The notes below the pieces were generated by a model that had not been told where the DNA came from, did not search any database, and saw only the letters and a list, made by a program, of their open reading frames with translations. The position numbers were made by a program, and so were the translations under genes. Shown here one piece after another: positions 45,323-55,127 of a stretch of 64,000 nt of DNA. Every line of letters begins with the position of its first letter. Positions within the stretch are counted from its first letter, which is position 1. Origin of the DNA: Vallitalea pronyensis (lineage in GTDB: Bacteria > Bacillota > Clostridia > Lachnospirales > Vallitaleaceae); NCBI RefSeq assembly GCF_018141445.1, contig NZ_CP058649.1:5971001-6035000 (forward strand), read 5' to 3'.

Positions 45323-47287
45323 TCAAATTGTATCAACATCCACAGCCTTCATATCTGCCTGAAATTTATTCACCATGTTGACATCCGTTTCTGCATAAGG
45401 TTGCCAGTACGTGGTTTCATTCATGATGAACCTGTCTTTTTTAAGTTCTGGGTGCAGGTTCTTCTGAGAAAGGTCACAGTCAAATCTGGCCAGATAGAAG
45501 CCTGAGCCATCTGCCTTCCTCATATGACACATACCCCATGTAATACCTTGAGCATCCCCATTATCTGCAAAAGCATCGGGATTAAAAGGACCTGCTGCTG
45601 TAGGTATGAGCCCAAGATGACCTTTTATCTCGAAATTCACACCATCTTTTGAGAACTGGCAGGTGTTCTTCTCAGGTCCGTCAAAGGTTGCGATGGCTAC
45701 AACACCGTCTTTGTATGGGTAGACAAAAGTCTCATGACCGGAGATTAGAACAGGATTATATGCCGATTTGGTATAGGGTCCCATAGGGCTGTCTGCAAAG
45801 GCAACTCCCTGCTGAGAAGTTTTCAGACAGTTGTCATTGATGATATGGGAATCGGATTTATAATAGAGGCAGTATTTACCATTAAACTTAATCAGATATG
45901 GGTCATGGATACAAGTATTGTCCCATTCGTGAACATTGCCTCGGTCAATAACAGGCTTATCTAACCGTGTCCATGGACCCTCCGGAGAATCTGCCCAGGC
46001 CATAGAGGCACAACAGAAATCCCAGTGATAACTGGAACCATCTTGTTCTGGATAAGCTGCAATAATTGCATCCCTATACTTGGTAGACTCTTCCCAATAA
46101 TACCCGGTATAAGCCTGATAAATCAGATAGTATTTGCCCTCAGCAACCATCACATCTGGTGTGGCCAAAGACCTGTCACCAACTGTTCCTTTTGGTGGAC
46201 GGGCAACGGCAATACCTTTCTCTTCCCAGTGAATGCCATCATCACTTACAGCATACCCGATATCTGACAAGTCCCAGTCAGAAGATGGTGTTTCGTCATC
46301 CCCATTGTTCCATTTAGGGGGCTTGGTATGCCTTAGTGTGTACCACACATAGTATTTGCCATTGATTCTAAGCACTTTGGAAGGGTCTCTTCTCGTGATA
46401 CCTGCCTGGTTTCCAATACCAGTAACCTTCGTGTATTTAAAAATGGAGTAGAATTCATTTTCATTATCACCACGCTTACCGTAAACATCATATAACCTGT
46501 TTATGGCGGCGCTAAGTGGTCGGTGGAGTGGCTTCTTGTCCGGCATAATCCATGGAAATGCATGTTCTGTTTCCTGCATAACGGCATCAATTGTCAACCC
46601 AACATAAGCTGGCACATTGAATAATGTACCACATGGTCCGCCTTCCTCAAGCAATGCTGGAACCAGTACGCCCGGCAGTACGTCACCCACATCCAATGTG
46701 GCTTCGGAGCCTCCCATAGCAGTCCTGACCCATCCTGGTGTTATCAAGTTCATGAGCACATTGGAGCCCTCAAGCAATACAGCCATGTCCTTGGTATATT
46801 TATCGACTGCTCCTTTGCTGATTGCATAGGGTTCAAGAGCAGGCTGACGGTTAATGCCAGACGTAAAGTTGATGATACGCCCATACCTCTGTTCCTGCAT
46901 CTTCGGTAAATAATGATTACAAATGGTGATCAGGGAATAGACATTAACTTCCATGATCTTGTCCATCAGCTGACGGTCAAGCTGGTAATGATCCTGTGGT
47001 TTACATGACATGGCCGCATTGTTATAGATGATATCTACTTGAGGGTACTGTTCATCCATTTGTTCAAGCATGTTCTGCACCATGACGGGATGACTTAGGT
47101 CAGCGGCAATCTTATAAACATGGATGCCATAGTCCATTAATAATGCCTCTGTCTCATTAAGATTTTCCATCCTGCTGGCGTGAATGATGACGTCACAGCC
47201 TACCATGGCAAGCCCAATAGCAATCTGCTGACCGATGCCTCTTGAAGCACCGGTTATAAGGGCTGTTTTACCTCCTAAGTTTTTCAT
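45323..47287 (-). CDS. SDR dehydrogenase fused to GH117-like glycosidase
   Basis: 654 residues from ATG 47287 (GAGGATT site; an upstream reading is poor). Residues 1-270 are a full short-chain dehydrogenase: TGASRGIG (12-19), NNAA (89-92), Ser143 and YxxxK with Tyr154 and Lys158. Residues 285-654 are a five-bladed propeller like GH117 (TRRDPSKVLRINGKYYVWYT with Asp301; HDPYLIKFNGKYCLYYKS). GH117 enzymes remove 3,6-anhydro-L-galactose from agar oligomers. No signal peptide, so cytoplasmic. Last gene of the second Lpl operon. The fusion suggests that the released sugar is oxidised or reduced by the same protein. Confidence 0.82.
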   Translation of the reverse strand: MKNLGGKTALITGASRGIGQQIAIGLAMVGCDVIIHASRMENLNETEALLMDYGIHVYKIAADLSHPVMVQNMLEQMDEQYPQVDIIYNNAAMSCKPQDHYQLDRQLMDKIMEVNVYSLITICNHYLPKMQEQRYGRIINFTSGINRQPALEPYAISKGAVDKYTKDMAVLLEGSNVLMNLITPGWVRTAMGGSEATLDVGDVLPGVLVPALLEEGGPCGTLFNVPAYVGLTIDAVMQETEHAFPWIMPDKKPLHRPLSAAINRLYDVYGKRGDNENEFYSIFKYTKVTGIGNQAGITRRDPSKVLRINGKYYVWYTLRHTKPPKWNNGDDETPSSDWDLSDIGYAVSDDGIHWEEKGIAVARPPKGTVGDRSLATPDVMVAEGKYYLIYQAYTGYYWEESTKYRDAIIAAYPEQDGSSYHWDFCCASMAWADSPEGPWTRLDKPVIDRGNVHEWDNTCIHDPYLIKFNGKYCLYYKSDSHIINDNCLKTSQQGVAFADSPMGPYTKSAYNPVLISGHETFVYPYKDGVVAIATFDGPEKNTCQFSKDGVNFEIKGHLGLIPTAAGPFNPDAFADNGDAQGITWGMCHMRKADGSGFYLARFDCDLSQKNLHPELKKDRFIMNETTYWQPYAETDVNMVNKFQADMKAVDVDTI

Positions 47288-47448
47288 ATTAATCCTCGCT
47301 TTCTTAATTAAAAATTTTTCATTATACCATTCTTGGCTGTATCTTCCTTCAAACATCATATTCCTTATATTATCAATAAATCGCTTGATTCATTACAGCC
47401 TGTCTTGATAGTTGCATATGCTGTTCAATAGGAATACCACCGTCTCAA

Positions 47449-49722
47449 TTAAGATTTATGCTGTTTTCTATACTCACCTGGTGTTATGTTATGCCATTGC
47501 TTGAACCGCCTGATGAAGCTGTTGGTGTTACTATAGCCTACTGCCCATGCAATCTTATTCATGTTCATATCCGTTGTCTCAAGGAGCTCCGTAGCCCTTT
47601 GCATCTTGATTCTGGTCACATAGTTTAGGATTGTTTGGTCTGTCTTATCTTTGAAATATGCACTCAGTGCAGACTGATACATTCCGAAATGGTCTGCCAT
47701 GCCAGCAAGTGAGAACTCTGTGTCCGTATAGTTACACATAATATAGTTTACCATATCGTGAATGAGCCCAAGCTCTTCTTTGTCCTTCTGTTTGATGATT
47801 CTTTCACAGAGATCACGACTCATCACAATAACAATATTGACAAGGTCATCTACAGTATCATAGTCGGACAAGGTGAATGCATCCGGAATATCCAGTTCCG
47901 TATCATCGAAGGCCTTCAGCATATTTTCACTTGCATGATAGATCAGGTTGATGATATCGAAACAAAGCCCTCTGACCACAAAAATCGGCGTGTTTTGATG
48001 TTTGATATAGTGAATGATGGAATCCAGTTCCTTTTTGATAGCAATGATATCACCAGCCATTAGGTAGGTACTGATCTTCATCAAATTCTCTTTTGGATAG
48101 GTGCTCAGGGAGGCTTCCTTAATAACAATATTATCGTAAGAAATGACGTTATCGTTACCCTTGACCAGCCTGTAATCAATGGCTGTTGATGCTTCCAGAA
48201 AGGCTTTCGGCGCAAAGTCGATGGATTCATGAAGATTGGATAAACCTATGGCTGTTGACAGGTTGGAATCCTCTCGCAGCTCTATCTGAAGCTGCTGGAG
48301 ACTCTCTAGTACTGCTGGATAATCCTGTTCCTCCAGATTGATGAGCAGGGTAATCTTCCAGCAATCCAACTGCTGACATTCATAGACCGATACGGATTCT
48401 TCCAGCACCTCTCTTGCACTGGCTATAACCTCACCCCTAGCCTCAGACAACTGGTAATCTCTATTGATGTGTATCGTTGCTACCATACACCCTTTATCCA
48501 CCTCAATGTTATAACGCTCTGCCATCTCATAGAGTATCTGCTCCTTGGGCTGTACACCTCGAAGAAGCTCCATAATCAATAGCTGTCGGCTTGCTTTGCT
48601 GGAAAGGGCCACTGCATCTGACAGTAATGTGTTTTGGCTTGAAAGATAGTCGAGAGACCGTCGAATGACCTCCAACTCGCCACTGTCTTCAATGGTATCT
48701 TGTGAAATGCTCTGGGAAAAACTTTTCAGGCGTTTGATGGGGCTGTAATTGATTCTCATGGCCAAGAATATAAAAGCCACCCCTAAACAAGCTATTAAAC
48801 AAAGGCCCAGCAGGAATCCCCACTTCAGATCTTTTACTTTCTCAGAAATACTGGATTCAGGTGTTAACGTGATAAATTTCCACCCGGTTTCATTTGACTG
48901 AATCAATACAGCATAGTACCATACACCATTAATCACAATTCGATCATCTGTATACATGGCATCTTCCTTGATATCTATTCCCATAAAATTTTGAAACTCA
49001 TTCATAATCAAGGCTTCACCACCGGGTGATGAAGCTATCCTATTGTTGTCAGCATCCAAAACAAAGGTGAATTTGTTGTTAATATTCATGATGCTTTGTA
49101 ACTTTTCTTCAACCAAGGGACCAGGCACTGTAAAAAATACCGCACCATAGTACTTACCTGTGGTCCGATTCAGTGGAAAAAAATAAGTGACAGCTTCATA
49201 CGCCATACTCTCGATTGAGCGGATTGTTTCTTTAGGTCTGACAAATGGTTTTTCTATGTTTTTGACTTTATCCATGAATGCTTTCCTATCCCAAGCATCA
49301 AAATCAAAATACTTATTAAAGAAAAGGTCAACGGGAATAGAACCTGTCGATGATATGACATAATTATCCTCCTTATAATAATAAAACATCTCTTGAATCA
49401 ATGGATTGGTTATGGCAAGAATGTTCATATCCTCAATCAGTTCAACATATCTTAGAGGATCGTCAGCAAAACGCGTTGTGGATTCGAAAGTTTCCAAAAA
49501 TATGGCATTGCTGATTTTGCTCAATTGAAGCATGTCCGTATCAAAGCTTTCTTTCACTTGATAAAGAGCGTTCAATTCATTGGTCAAGACTTCTTTTTCA
49601 AGGGTATCCAGGAGGTTTGCATCAACATAAATACCAATGACCAGCAATGGTATCACCAATAATAGAAGATAGGAGAAAAGGTATTTGTAATAATAGCTCA
49701 TTTTGTTATACCAACGACTCAT
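47449..49722 (-). CDS. Membrane AraC-family regulator with extracellular sensor (YesS-like)
   Basis: 757 residues from ATG 49722 (GGAGG, 7 bases). Two membrane spans (YLFSYLLLLVIPLLVIGIYV near the start, and FLLGLCLIACLGVAFIFLAM near 305) enclose an extracellular Cache-like sensor. The cytoplasmic part ends with two AraC helix-turn-helices (FSLAGMADHFGMYQSALSAYFKD; MNKIAWAVGYSNTNSFIRRFKQWHNITPGEYRK). It thus combines sensing and DNA binding in one chain. It sits within the second Lpl operon, which it likely activates. Confidence 0.92.
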   Translation of the reverse strand: MSRWYNKMSYYYKYLFSYLLLLVIPLLVIGIYVDANLLDTLEKEVLTNELNALYQVKESFDTDMLQLSKISNAIFLETFESTTRFADDPLRYVELIEDMNILAITNPLIQEMFYYYKEDNYVISSTGSIPVDLFFNKYFDFDAWDRKAFMDKVKNIEKPFVRPKETIRSIESMAYEAVTYFFPLNRTTGKYYGAVFFTVPGPLVEEKLQSIMNINNKFTFVLDADNNRIASSPGGEALIMNEFQNFMGIDIKEDAMYTDDRIVINGVWYYAVLIQSNETGWKFITLTPESSISEKVKDLKWGFLLGLCLIACLGVAFIFLAMRINYSPIKRLKSFSQSISQDTIEDSGELEVIRRSLDYLSSQNTLLSDAVALSSKASRQLLIMELLRGVQPKEQILYEMAERYNIEVDKGCMVATIHINRDYQLSEARGEVIASAREVLEESVSVYECQQLDCWKITLLINLEEQDYPAVLESLQQLQIELREDSNLSTAIGLSNLHESIDFAPKAFLEASTAIDYRLVKGNDNVISYDNIVIKEASLSTYPKENLMKISTYLMAGDIIAIKKELDSIIHYIKHQNTPIFVVRGLCFDIINLIYHASENMLKAFDDTELDIPDAFTLSDYDTVDDLVNIVIVMSRDLCERIIKQKDKEELGLIHDMVNYIMCNYTDTEFSLAGMADHFGMYQSALSAYFKDKTDQTILNYVTRIKMQRATELLETTDMNMNKIAWAVGYSNTNSFIRRFKQWHNITPGEYRKQHKS

Positions 49723-49759
49723 TATGACTCCTCCTTGATGGTTAGGGAAAAAGGCTGTA

Positions 49760-49793
49760 AGCATACACATCAGAGAAATCTGACATGTATGCT
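49760..49793 (-). terminator. Stem-loop between binding-protein and regulator genes
   Basis: AGCATACA-CA-TCAGA-GAAA-TCTGA-CA-TGTATGCT, a nested hairpin. It probably reduces read-through from the abundant binding-protein mRNA into the regulator gene. Confidence 0.65.
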
Positions 49794-49830
49794 TTCTGCT
49801 TTAACAACTATTAGGTCAATGAGCAACCAA

Positions 49831-51468
49831 TCAATTTGATTGGCCAAATGCAGTGTAACGGGTATTGTGAATGTCGAGCATTTCCTCAACACCCATTAGC
49901 TTCATTTGCTTTTGAAACTCTTCCCATTCCTCTTCAATACCTCCTTCTAGAAGCCAAATTGCCGTCTTCTCTTTTACAAGTGTATCAAGGTCTCCACGTA
50001 TCTCTGCAACTCTTAGAGCATCTTCTGGCTCCAGATAATAGGGTGGTAAAAATGGATTTGTCTTATGTTCCAGTGCCAACATGTCGTATTCATGTTTCTC
50101 AATATGACCATCACCCATCTCAACATGTTCATAGAATTCTTCCGAAATTTGATGGAAACTGTTTGCACCAGTAGATTCTGCATGTCTAAACTCATCATTG
50201 CTCATACCTTCAGGAATGTTGGCTTCACGGTATATGCCATCTTCACCTTTGACCATGGTGTCACCTCTGAATAAGCCATGGCCCACTTCAGGCGTTGCAA
50301 TATAGTCTATCCACTTCATGGCTACCACAGGATCTTTGCAGACTGTTGTTATGGCAAATCCGCCTTTTCCTTTGAGGTAAGCTGTTGCGTTATAGGTATA
50401 ACCATAGTCACCATTTGGACCTTCAAGAGGTGGCATGTAAACATACCCAGACTCTCTCCAACTACTACCAAACAACCATTGAAGTGACCAGAAGCTTGCA
50501 CCACCTACTGTTTTATTAGTCAGCTTAGACTTGTATACAGGCATGTTCTGTGAAAAGGCTTCAACATCCAACAGGCCTTCTTCATAGAGTTTATGAAAGA
50601 ACATAATGGCTTCCTTATACGCTTCTCTGGTTGGCGTATAAACAACTTCTTGATTAACGACTGTCATTTTTCCTCCATTATCCGAAATACCAAAGGAGCC
50701 GAACATACCGTTAATACCAGTCACGTTATTATCATACATGAATGTGAACGGTACTTCACCTTCACCAGCAATTTCTTTGAATGCCTTAAGCATTTCATAG
50801 AATTCTTCTGTTGTCTTTGGTACATCCATCCCTACTTCATCAAGCCACGCTTTGTTGATGAACTGGGAACTGGGCACTATATTCTGGGTAGCATTGATAG
50901 ATGGTATAGCATAAATATGACCATCTGGTGCAGTGATGTACTCTCTAAGCCCTGGTGTTTCGTCTATGAGCTTTTTGATATTTGGAGCATGTTCTTCAAT
51001 AAGGTCCTCAAGAGGCATGAAAACCCCCTCAGCCGCCAATTTGATGACTTCGCTGTCCTCAATGACATAGGCACCCCAGAAAGCATCAGGCCAGTCGCCA
51101 CTGGCAATCATCAAATTCTTTTTTTCTTTCCAACTGTTCTCAGGTGTGACATCCCATTCAATATGGACGTTGGTGGCGTCTTCTATTGCCTTTATGTATG
51201 CCAATTCTTCAAAGGGTTTAACAATGGTTTCTCTTTTCTTGGCTGCAATCCTAAGTGTCACCGGTTCTTTAACAATCGGCAGTCCTTCTTCATGAAGCAT
51301 TGAAGTTCCTACATCATCTGACTCTTTAGATGCATGACCTGCATTTTTTTCACTTGATAGATTGGTTGAATTGTCAACACGATCTGTTGCCCTCTGACCA
51401 CACCCTGTTAATGACATTGTCATGGTCAAAACCATGACCCATACCCATGCTGTAATTTTTCTTTTCAT
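49831..51468 (-). CDS. LplA-type carbohydrate-binding lipoprotein (second system)
   Basis: 545 residues with a lipoprotein signal (LTGC). Mature part: VTLRIAAKKRETIVKPFEELAYIKAI, VHIEWDVTPENSWKEKKNLMIASGDWPDAFWG, and KGGFAITTVCKDPVVAMKWIDYI. Same family as the protein at 23026-24639 but clearly different, so a different glycan. Third gene after LplB and LplC. Confidence 0.92.
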   Translation of the reverse strand: MKRKITAWVWVMVLTMTMSLTGCGQRATDRVDNSTNLSSEKNAGHASKESDDVGTSMLHEEGLPIVKEPVTLRIAAKKRETIVKPFEELAYIKAIEDATNVHIEWDVTPENSWKEKKNLMIASGDWPDAFWGAYVIEDSEVIKLAAEGVFMPLEDLIEEHAPNIKKLIDETPGLREYITAPDGHIYAIPSINATQNIVPSSQFINKAWLDEVGMDVPKTTEEFYEMLKAFKEIAGEGEVPFTFMYDNNVTGINGMFGSFGISDNGGKMTVVNQEVVYTPTREAYKEAIMFFHKLYEEGLLDVEAFSQNMPVYKSKLTNKTVGGASFWSLQWLFGSSWRESGYVYMPPLEGPNGDYGYTYNATAYLKGKGGFAITTVCKDPVVAMKWIDYIATPEVGHGLFRGDTMVKGEDGIYREANIPEGMSNDEFRHAESTGANSFHQISEEFYEHVEMGDGHIEKHEYDMLALEHKTNPFLPPYYLEPEDALRVAEIRGDLDTLVKEKTAIWLLEGGIEEEWEEFQKQMKLMGVEEMLDIHNTRYTAFGQSN

Positions 51469-51506
51469 TTCTATACCAGTCTCCTTCTCTTTGATTTTAC
51501 TACAAT

Positions 51507-52394
51507 TTATCCTTTAACGGAACCAATCATGACACCCTGTACAAAATACTTTTGCAGAAATGGGTAGATGACCAGCACCGGAAGGCTCGAAACGATGATG
51601 ATACCGTATTTAATCAGTTCACCAATGTCCTTTTGATTGGTATCACTTAAATCCTCCACCATGGCATCCTGCATCTGATTCTCAATGAGTATGGACCTTA
51701 AAATCAGCTGCAGCGGATACAGTTTTTCATTCTTTAGATAGATCAATCCTGTAAAAAACTCGTTCCAGTGAGCAATACCATAATAGAGCAGCAAAACAGC
51801 GATAATGGGTTTTGACAGTGGCAATACCACCTTTACCAGATAGGTTGCGTGACTGCAACCGTCCAGAACGGCTGCCTCATAGAGGGTCTCAGGAATACTG
51901 CTCTTCAGGAAGCTCCTGGCAATAATCACATTGAAAACATTTACCGAATTCAACAGGACCATGACAAGCCATGTATCCATCAAACCGATATTCTTCACTT
52001 GCAGATATCTTGGGATTAGCCCGCCGTTAAAATACATGGTAATCATCAAAAATATCATCACGTATTTTCCAATGGAGAAATCTTTTCTGGATAATGGATA
52101 TGCAAGCAATATGGTCAGCACAAGGTTAATGCTTGTACCGACAACGGTGTAGACGATGGTGTTGCGGTAACCGATCCAGATCATGTCATCCTTAAGTATT
52201 CTATGATACCCTTCCAAATTGATTCCTTTGGGCAGGAACCAGACATTACCCGTATTGATGGCCGTTCCATCAGATATAGACGCTATGATGATGAAGTATA
52301 ATGGATACATCACCAAGAGCAATGCTGTGACCAATATCACAGTCTTTACAATATCAAATACTTTATCATCATTTAAAACATTTGTTTTTATCAT
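51507..52394 (-). CDS. LplC/YtcP-type carbohydrate ABC permease (second system)
   Basis: 295 residues, six spans (TVILVTALLLVMYPLYFIII first). EAA loop YEAAVLDGCSHATYLVKVVLPLSKP; end KYFVQGVMIGSVKG as in its paralogue at 24732. It pairs with the LplB-type permease 29 bases upstream. No ATPase gene is present in the operon. Confidence 0.92.
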   Translation of the reverse strand: MIKTNVLNDDKVFDIVKTVILVTALLLVMYPLYFIIIASISDGTAINTGNVWFLPKGINLEGYHRILKDDMIWIGYRNTIVYTVVGTSINLVLTILLAYPLSRKDFSIGKYVMIFLMITMYFNGGLIPRYLQVKNIGLMDTWLVMVLLNSVNVFNVIIARSFLKSSIPETLYEAAVLDGCSHATYLVKVVLPLSKPIIAVLLLYYGIAHWNEFFTGLIYLKNEKLYPLQLILRSILIENQMQDAMVEDLSDTNQKDIGELIKYGIIIVSSLPVLVIYPFLQKYFVQGVMIGSVKG

Positions 52395-52423
52395 TTATTT
52401 ATCCTTTCTCACCATCATGTCTG

Positions 52424-53332
52424 TTACCACAGACTGTTCTCAGAGAACTTTTTGGCAATTCTATTGGCAGTCAGCAACAGCACTACATTGATGAGTGTAT
52501 TGAAAAGACTGACGGCAGTGGAGTACTCGAATTCCATCTGTAGCAAACCTACCTTATACATGTAAGTTTGAATGATTTCTGATGTCTCAGCATTCAATGG
52601 GTTTTGTAAAAGAAAAGCTTTCTGAAAACCTACATTCATGATTCGGCCAAGATTCATGATCAGCAGAATGATAATCGTTGGAGCAATACTCGGTACATCT
52701 ACATGTCTGATAATCTGAAGCTTGGAGGCACCGTCCACCTTTGCAGCTTCATATAGCTCAGGCCCCACACCTGCCAGTGCTGCCAGATAGATGATTGTTC
52801 CCCATCCTGCATTCTGCCAGATACCTGATGCAACAAAGATTGTTCTAAAATACTCAGGTTTTCCAATGAAGTAAACGGCTTCACCACCAAACAATCGAAT
52901 AACATGATTGACCAATCCTGTGCTAGGTGACAGAAACACATTGAGCATCCCCACCAAAACCACAATGGATATGAAATGAGGTGCATAGGTTACTGTCTGA
53001 ACCAATTTCTTAAACTTCATGTTCTTAACCTGATTCAGAAGCAGAGCCATGATAATCGGTACTGGGAACCCAGCCGCTAACTGAAACACACTTAATAGCA
53101 GCGTGTTTCTAAGAACCCTCCAGAATTGGTAGGACTTAAAAAATCTCTCAAAATACTTAATTCCTACCCATGGACTTCCTGTTATACCATCAATGGGTCG
53201 AAAGTCTTTAAAGGCAATTTGAATCCCATACATGGGCCCATAATGGAAAATCAAAAAATAGATGACCGCAGGCAGTATCATCAGATATAGCTGGTACTGT
53301 TTTGCCATATGTTTTTTCACTCTTAATACCAT
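52424..53332 (-). CDS. LplB-type carbohydrate ABC permease (second system)
   Basis: 302 residues, with ATG 53332 preceded by GGAGG (an ATG 15 bases earlier overlaps the site). Motifs: LYLMILPAVIYFLIFHYGPMYG, IAFKDFRP, SPWVGIKYFERFF, EAA loop YEAAKVDGASKLQIIRHVDVPSI. First gene of the operon leading to the SDR-GH117 fusion. Confidence 0.92.
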   Translation of the reverse strand: MVLRVKKHMAKQYQLYLMILPAVIYFLIFHYGPMYGIQIAFKDFRPIDGITGSPWVGIKYFERFFKSYQFWRVLRNTLLLSVFQLAAGFPVPIIMALLLNQVKNMKFKKLVQTVTYAPHFISIVVLVGMLNVFLSPSTGLVNHVIRLFGGEAVYFIGKPEYFRTIFVASGIWQNAGWGTIIYLAALAGVGPELYEAAKVDGASKLQIIRHVDVPSIAPTIIILLIMNLGRIMNVGFQKAFLLQNPLNAETSEIIQTYMYKVGLLQMEFEYSTAVSLFNTLINVVLLLTANRIAKKFSENSLW

Positions 53333-53688
53333 TGTGTGTTCCTCCATATTGTTTTAATAAGGTCTTTTCTGTCAGCCCTTACCTGTACATCCATCATACA
53401 TGTCACGGACTTTTGTGTATATCTCCAATGTTTAATCCGAAGGTACACATTTTTTAATAACACTCTGAATGCTATGAAAACACTGGCTTTACAGGATATT
53501 TTTTTAAATTATGAGGGTATGGGAATAAAAAATGTAGGCACCAAACCATACCGTATATTCATTCCTTCTGTTCAGTACAAAGTGACTACGAAGCGTCTTG
53601 GGAAGCAAGTTGTTCCCTTAAGAAAGTATCCTTGACGCTTATGAATGCTCCTATGTCATATGCTATATTGAGAAACTTTTTTGTAAGA
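53333..53688. other. Non-coding region before the second Lpl operon
   Basis: No supported gene in 356 bases. CAGTACAAAGTGACTACG at 53574 resembles CAGTACAAAAGTGACTTCG in the hairpin array upstream of the first lplB. Nested stems GCGTC/GACGC with GGGAA/TTCCC inside span about 53592-53638. The lplB promoter must lie nearer 53350-53450 but was not fixed. Confidence 0.4.
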
Positions 53689-53719
53689 TAAAAAAAGAGA
53701 TGTTACTGTGTGTAACATC
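53689..53719 (-). terminator. Distal terminator of the GH94/AGE operon
   Basis: GATGTTAC (53699-53706), 5-base loop, GTAACATC (53712-53719), followed on the minus strand by seven T after two bases. Confidence 0.85.
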
Positions 53720-53761
53720 CCTTAAGATACGTATACTTATTATTACAATACAAATACAAAG

Positions 53762-53792
53762 AAAAAATCCCCTTCAACCACAGTCAAAGGGA
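53762..53792 (-). terminator. First terminator of the GH94/AGE operon
   Basis: TCCCCTT (53768-53774) with AAAGGGA (53786-53792), then six T on the minus strand, 56 bases past the AGE gene stop. A second terminator follows about 45 bases on. Confidence 0.75.
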
Positions 53793-53847
53793 ATATCATT
53801 TCTAACAAATATCACATGTTTATCATGATAAACTCTTGATACTAACG

Positions 53848-55008
53848 TTACGACGATAGTCTATCTAGAATAAATTTACACATCTCTATGGTATGATAAG
53901 ATGATTTACCTAGATCGCCCTTTAACATGTCCTCAGGCTCTCCTTGTTCATTGACAGCGAAAAATTCACAGCCTTTGTCATAATCAACAAACATTTTTTC
54001 AAACAGTTGAAGCACTTGCCGGACTTTGTCAAAAGGTACTATATTAAGATGACACATGGCATTAATCCATTCTGAATGTTCCCACCAAATTCTTTTTGAA
54101 CTGGCTGCTTCCCCTGTTTCGGGGTTAATAGATTCTGGTAAGCCTTTTGTTAAAGCTTCTTTCATCCATGGTTTTTTTAATGTTTCTAGATAGATATAAT
54201 AGCCATAAGCATATAGGTTTTTGTCTCCCAATAATGCCTTATACTTCTTACTACTCATAAAGAACCAAGCCAATTGGAAGAAATGACCAGGCAATACTTC
54301 CTTATCCCCAACATCATTGAAATGTCTGTCTAGCGTTACTTTTATCGTATTATTTCTAAAATCATATAAGTACTTATGGCCTAATTTATAAGCCTCTTTC
54401 AGCCATGGTTCATACTTTTCTTGATTTATCACATCCACAAGATATAACCTTCCTAGAAAAGAAGTAACTGGATACATAATAGTTTGTAGACACTTGCTGT
54501 CATAATCTTTATCCTTGTCTAACGAATAGTTAAAGACAAATCCACCTTTTTCATCATCATGAAACCGCTTAACATAGGCATCAAATAGTTCATGAATCAT
54601 TTCTAGAATATCTGGATTATGGGTCTTTTCATAGTATGTAACGAGACCATTGAAACCATAGGACTGCTCCCATATATTTAACCCATCATGTAGATGAGGC
54701 TCACCTTTCTCATTAACTGTTGGTATGAAATAGGGTCCGTATTTATCTTTTCCAATCATATATTTCTTAATGAACATAACTGCCTCATAGGCTTTCTTTC
54801 TCATTTCTTCATCTGATTCATGCATCACAGATGAAGCTTCCATCAAGCCATAGACTAAACGACTTAATCCAATAATATGGATATTTGTATTCTGCACCGT
54901 ACCGCCATTATCAACTTCGCTGTAAAACACCTTATTTCTGTCATCATAAGCATGATCAAGGAAAAAACGTACATTGTTTCTCATTATTTTATGAATTTTA
55001 TTGACCAT
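53848..55008 (-). CDS. AGE-family sugar epimerase (cellobiose 2-epimerase-like)
   Basis: 386 residues with the alpha/alpha barrel of N-acylglucosamine 2-epimerases: KVFYSEVDNGGTVQNTNIHIIGLSRLVYGL, GLNIWEQSYGFNGLVTYYEKT, GGFVFNYSLD, VLPGHFFQLAWFFM and IWWEHSEWINAM. The histidines in PGHFFQLAW and WWEHSEW are the usual catalytic-type residues. Members epimerise glucose to mannose at the reducing end of beta-disaccharides or act on free sugars. Last gene of the operon with a GH94 phosphorylase, so it probably acts on a disaccharide or its product. Confidence 0.85.
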   Translation of the reverse strand: MVNKIHKIMRNNVRFFLDHAYDDRNKVFYSEVDNGGTVQNTNIHIIGLSRLVYGLMEASSVMHESDEEMRKKAYEAVMFIKKYMIGKDKYGPYFIPTVNEKGEPHLHDGLNIWEQSYGFNGLVTYYEKTHNPDILEMIHELFDAYVKRFHDDEKGGFVFNYSLDKDKDYDSKCLQTIMYPVTSFLGRLYLVDVINQEKYEPWLKEAYKLGHKYLYDFRNNTIKVTLDRHFNDVGDKEVLPGHFFQLAWFFMSSKKYKALLGDKNLYAYGYYIYLETLKKPWMKEALTKGLPESINPETGEAASSKRIWWEHSEWINAMCHLNIVPFDKVRQVLQLFEKMFVDYDKGCEFFAVNEQGEPEDMLKGDLGKSSYHTIEMCKFILDRLSS

Positions 55009-55127
55009 TATATGCCTCCACTTTCTAAACTATCCGTGCTATGTGACTTGTTCTTAGTGTATGACTATTTCGGTTAAGATTAATTTTTTGATTAACCATC
55101 AAATGTCTGCTTTAACGCTATAAGCTG

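Noticed and set aside
50593..51303. 236-codon open frame on the plus strand
   Set aside because: Antisense to the solute-binding lipoprotein gene, with no ribosome binding site and no protein-like motif.
53333..53635. Small protein gene at 53336-53635
   Set aside because: No ribosome binding site or recognisable protein; overlaps repeat-like stems and the lplB leader.
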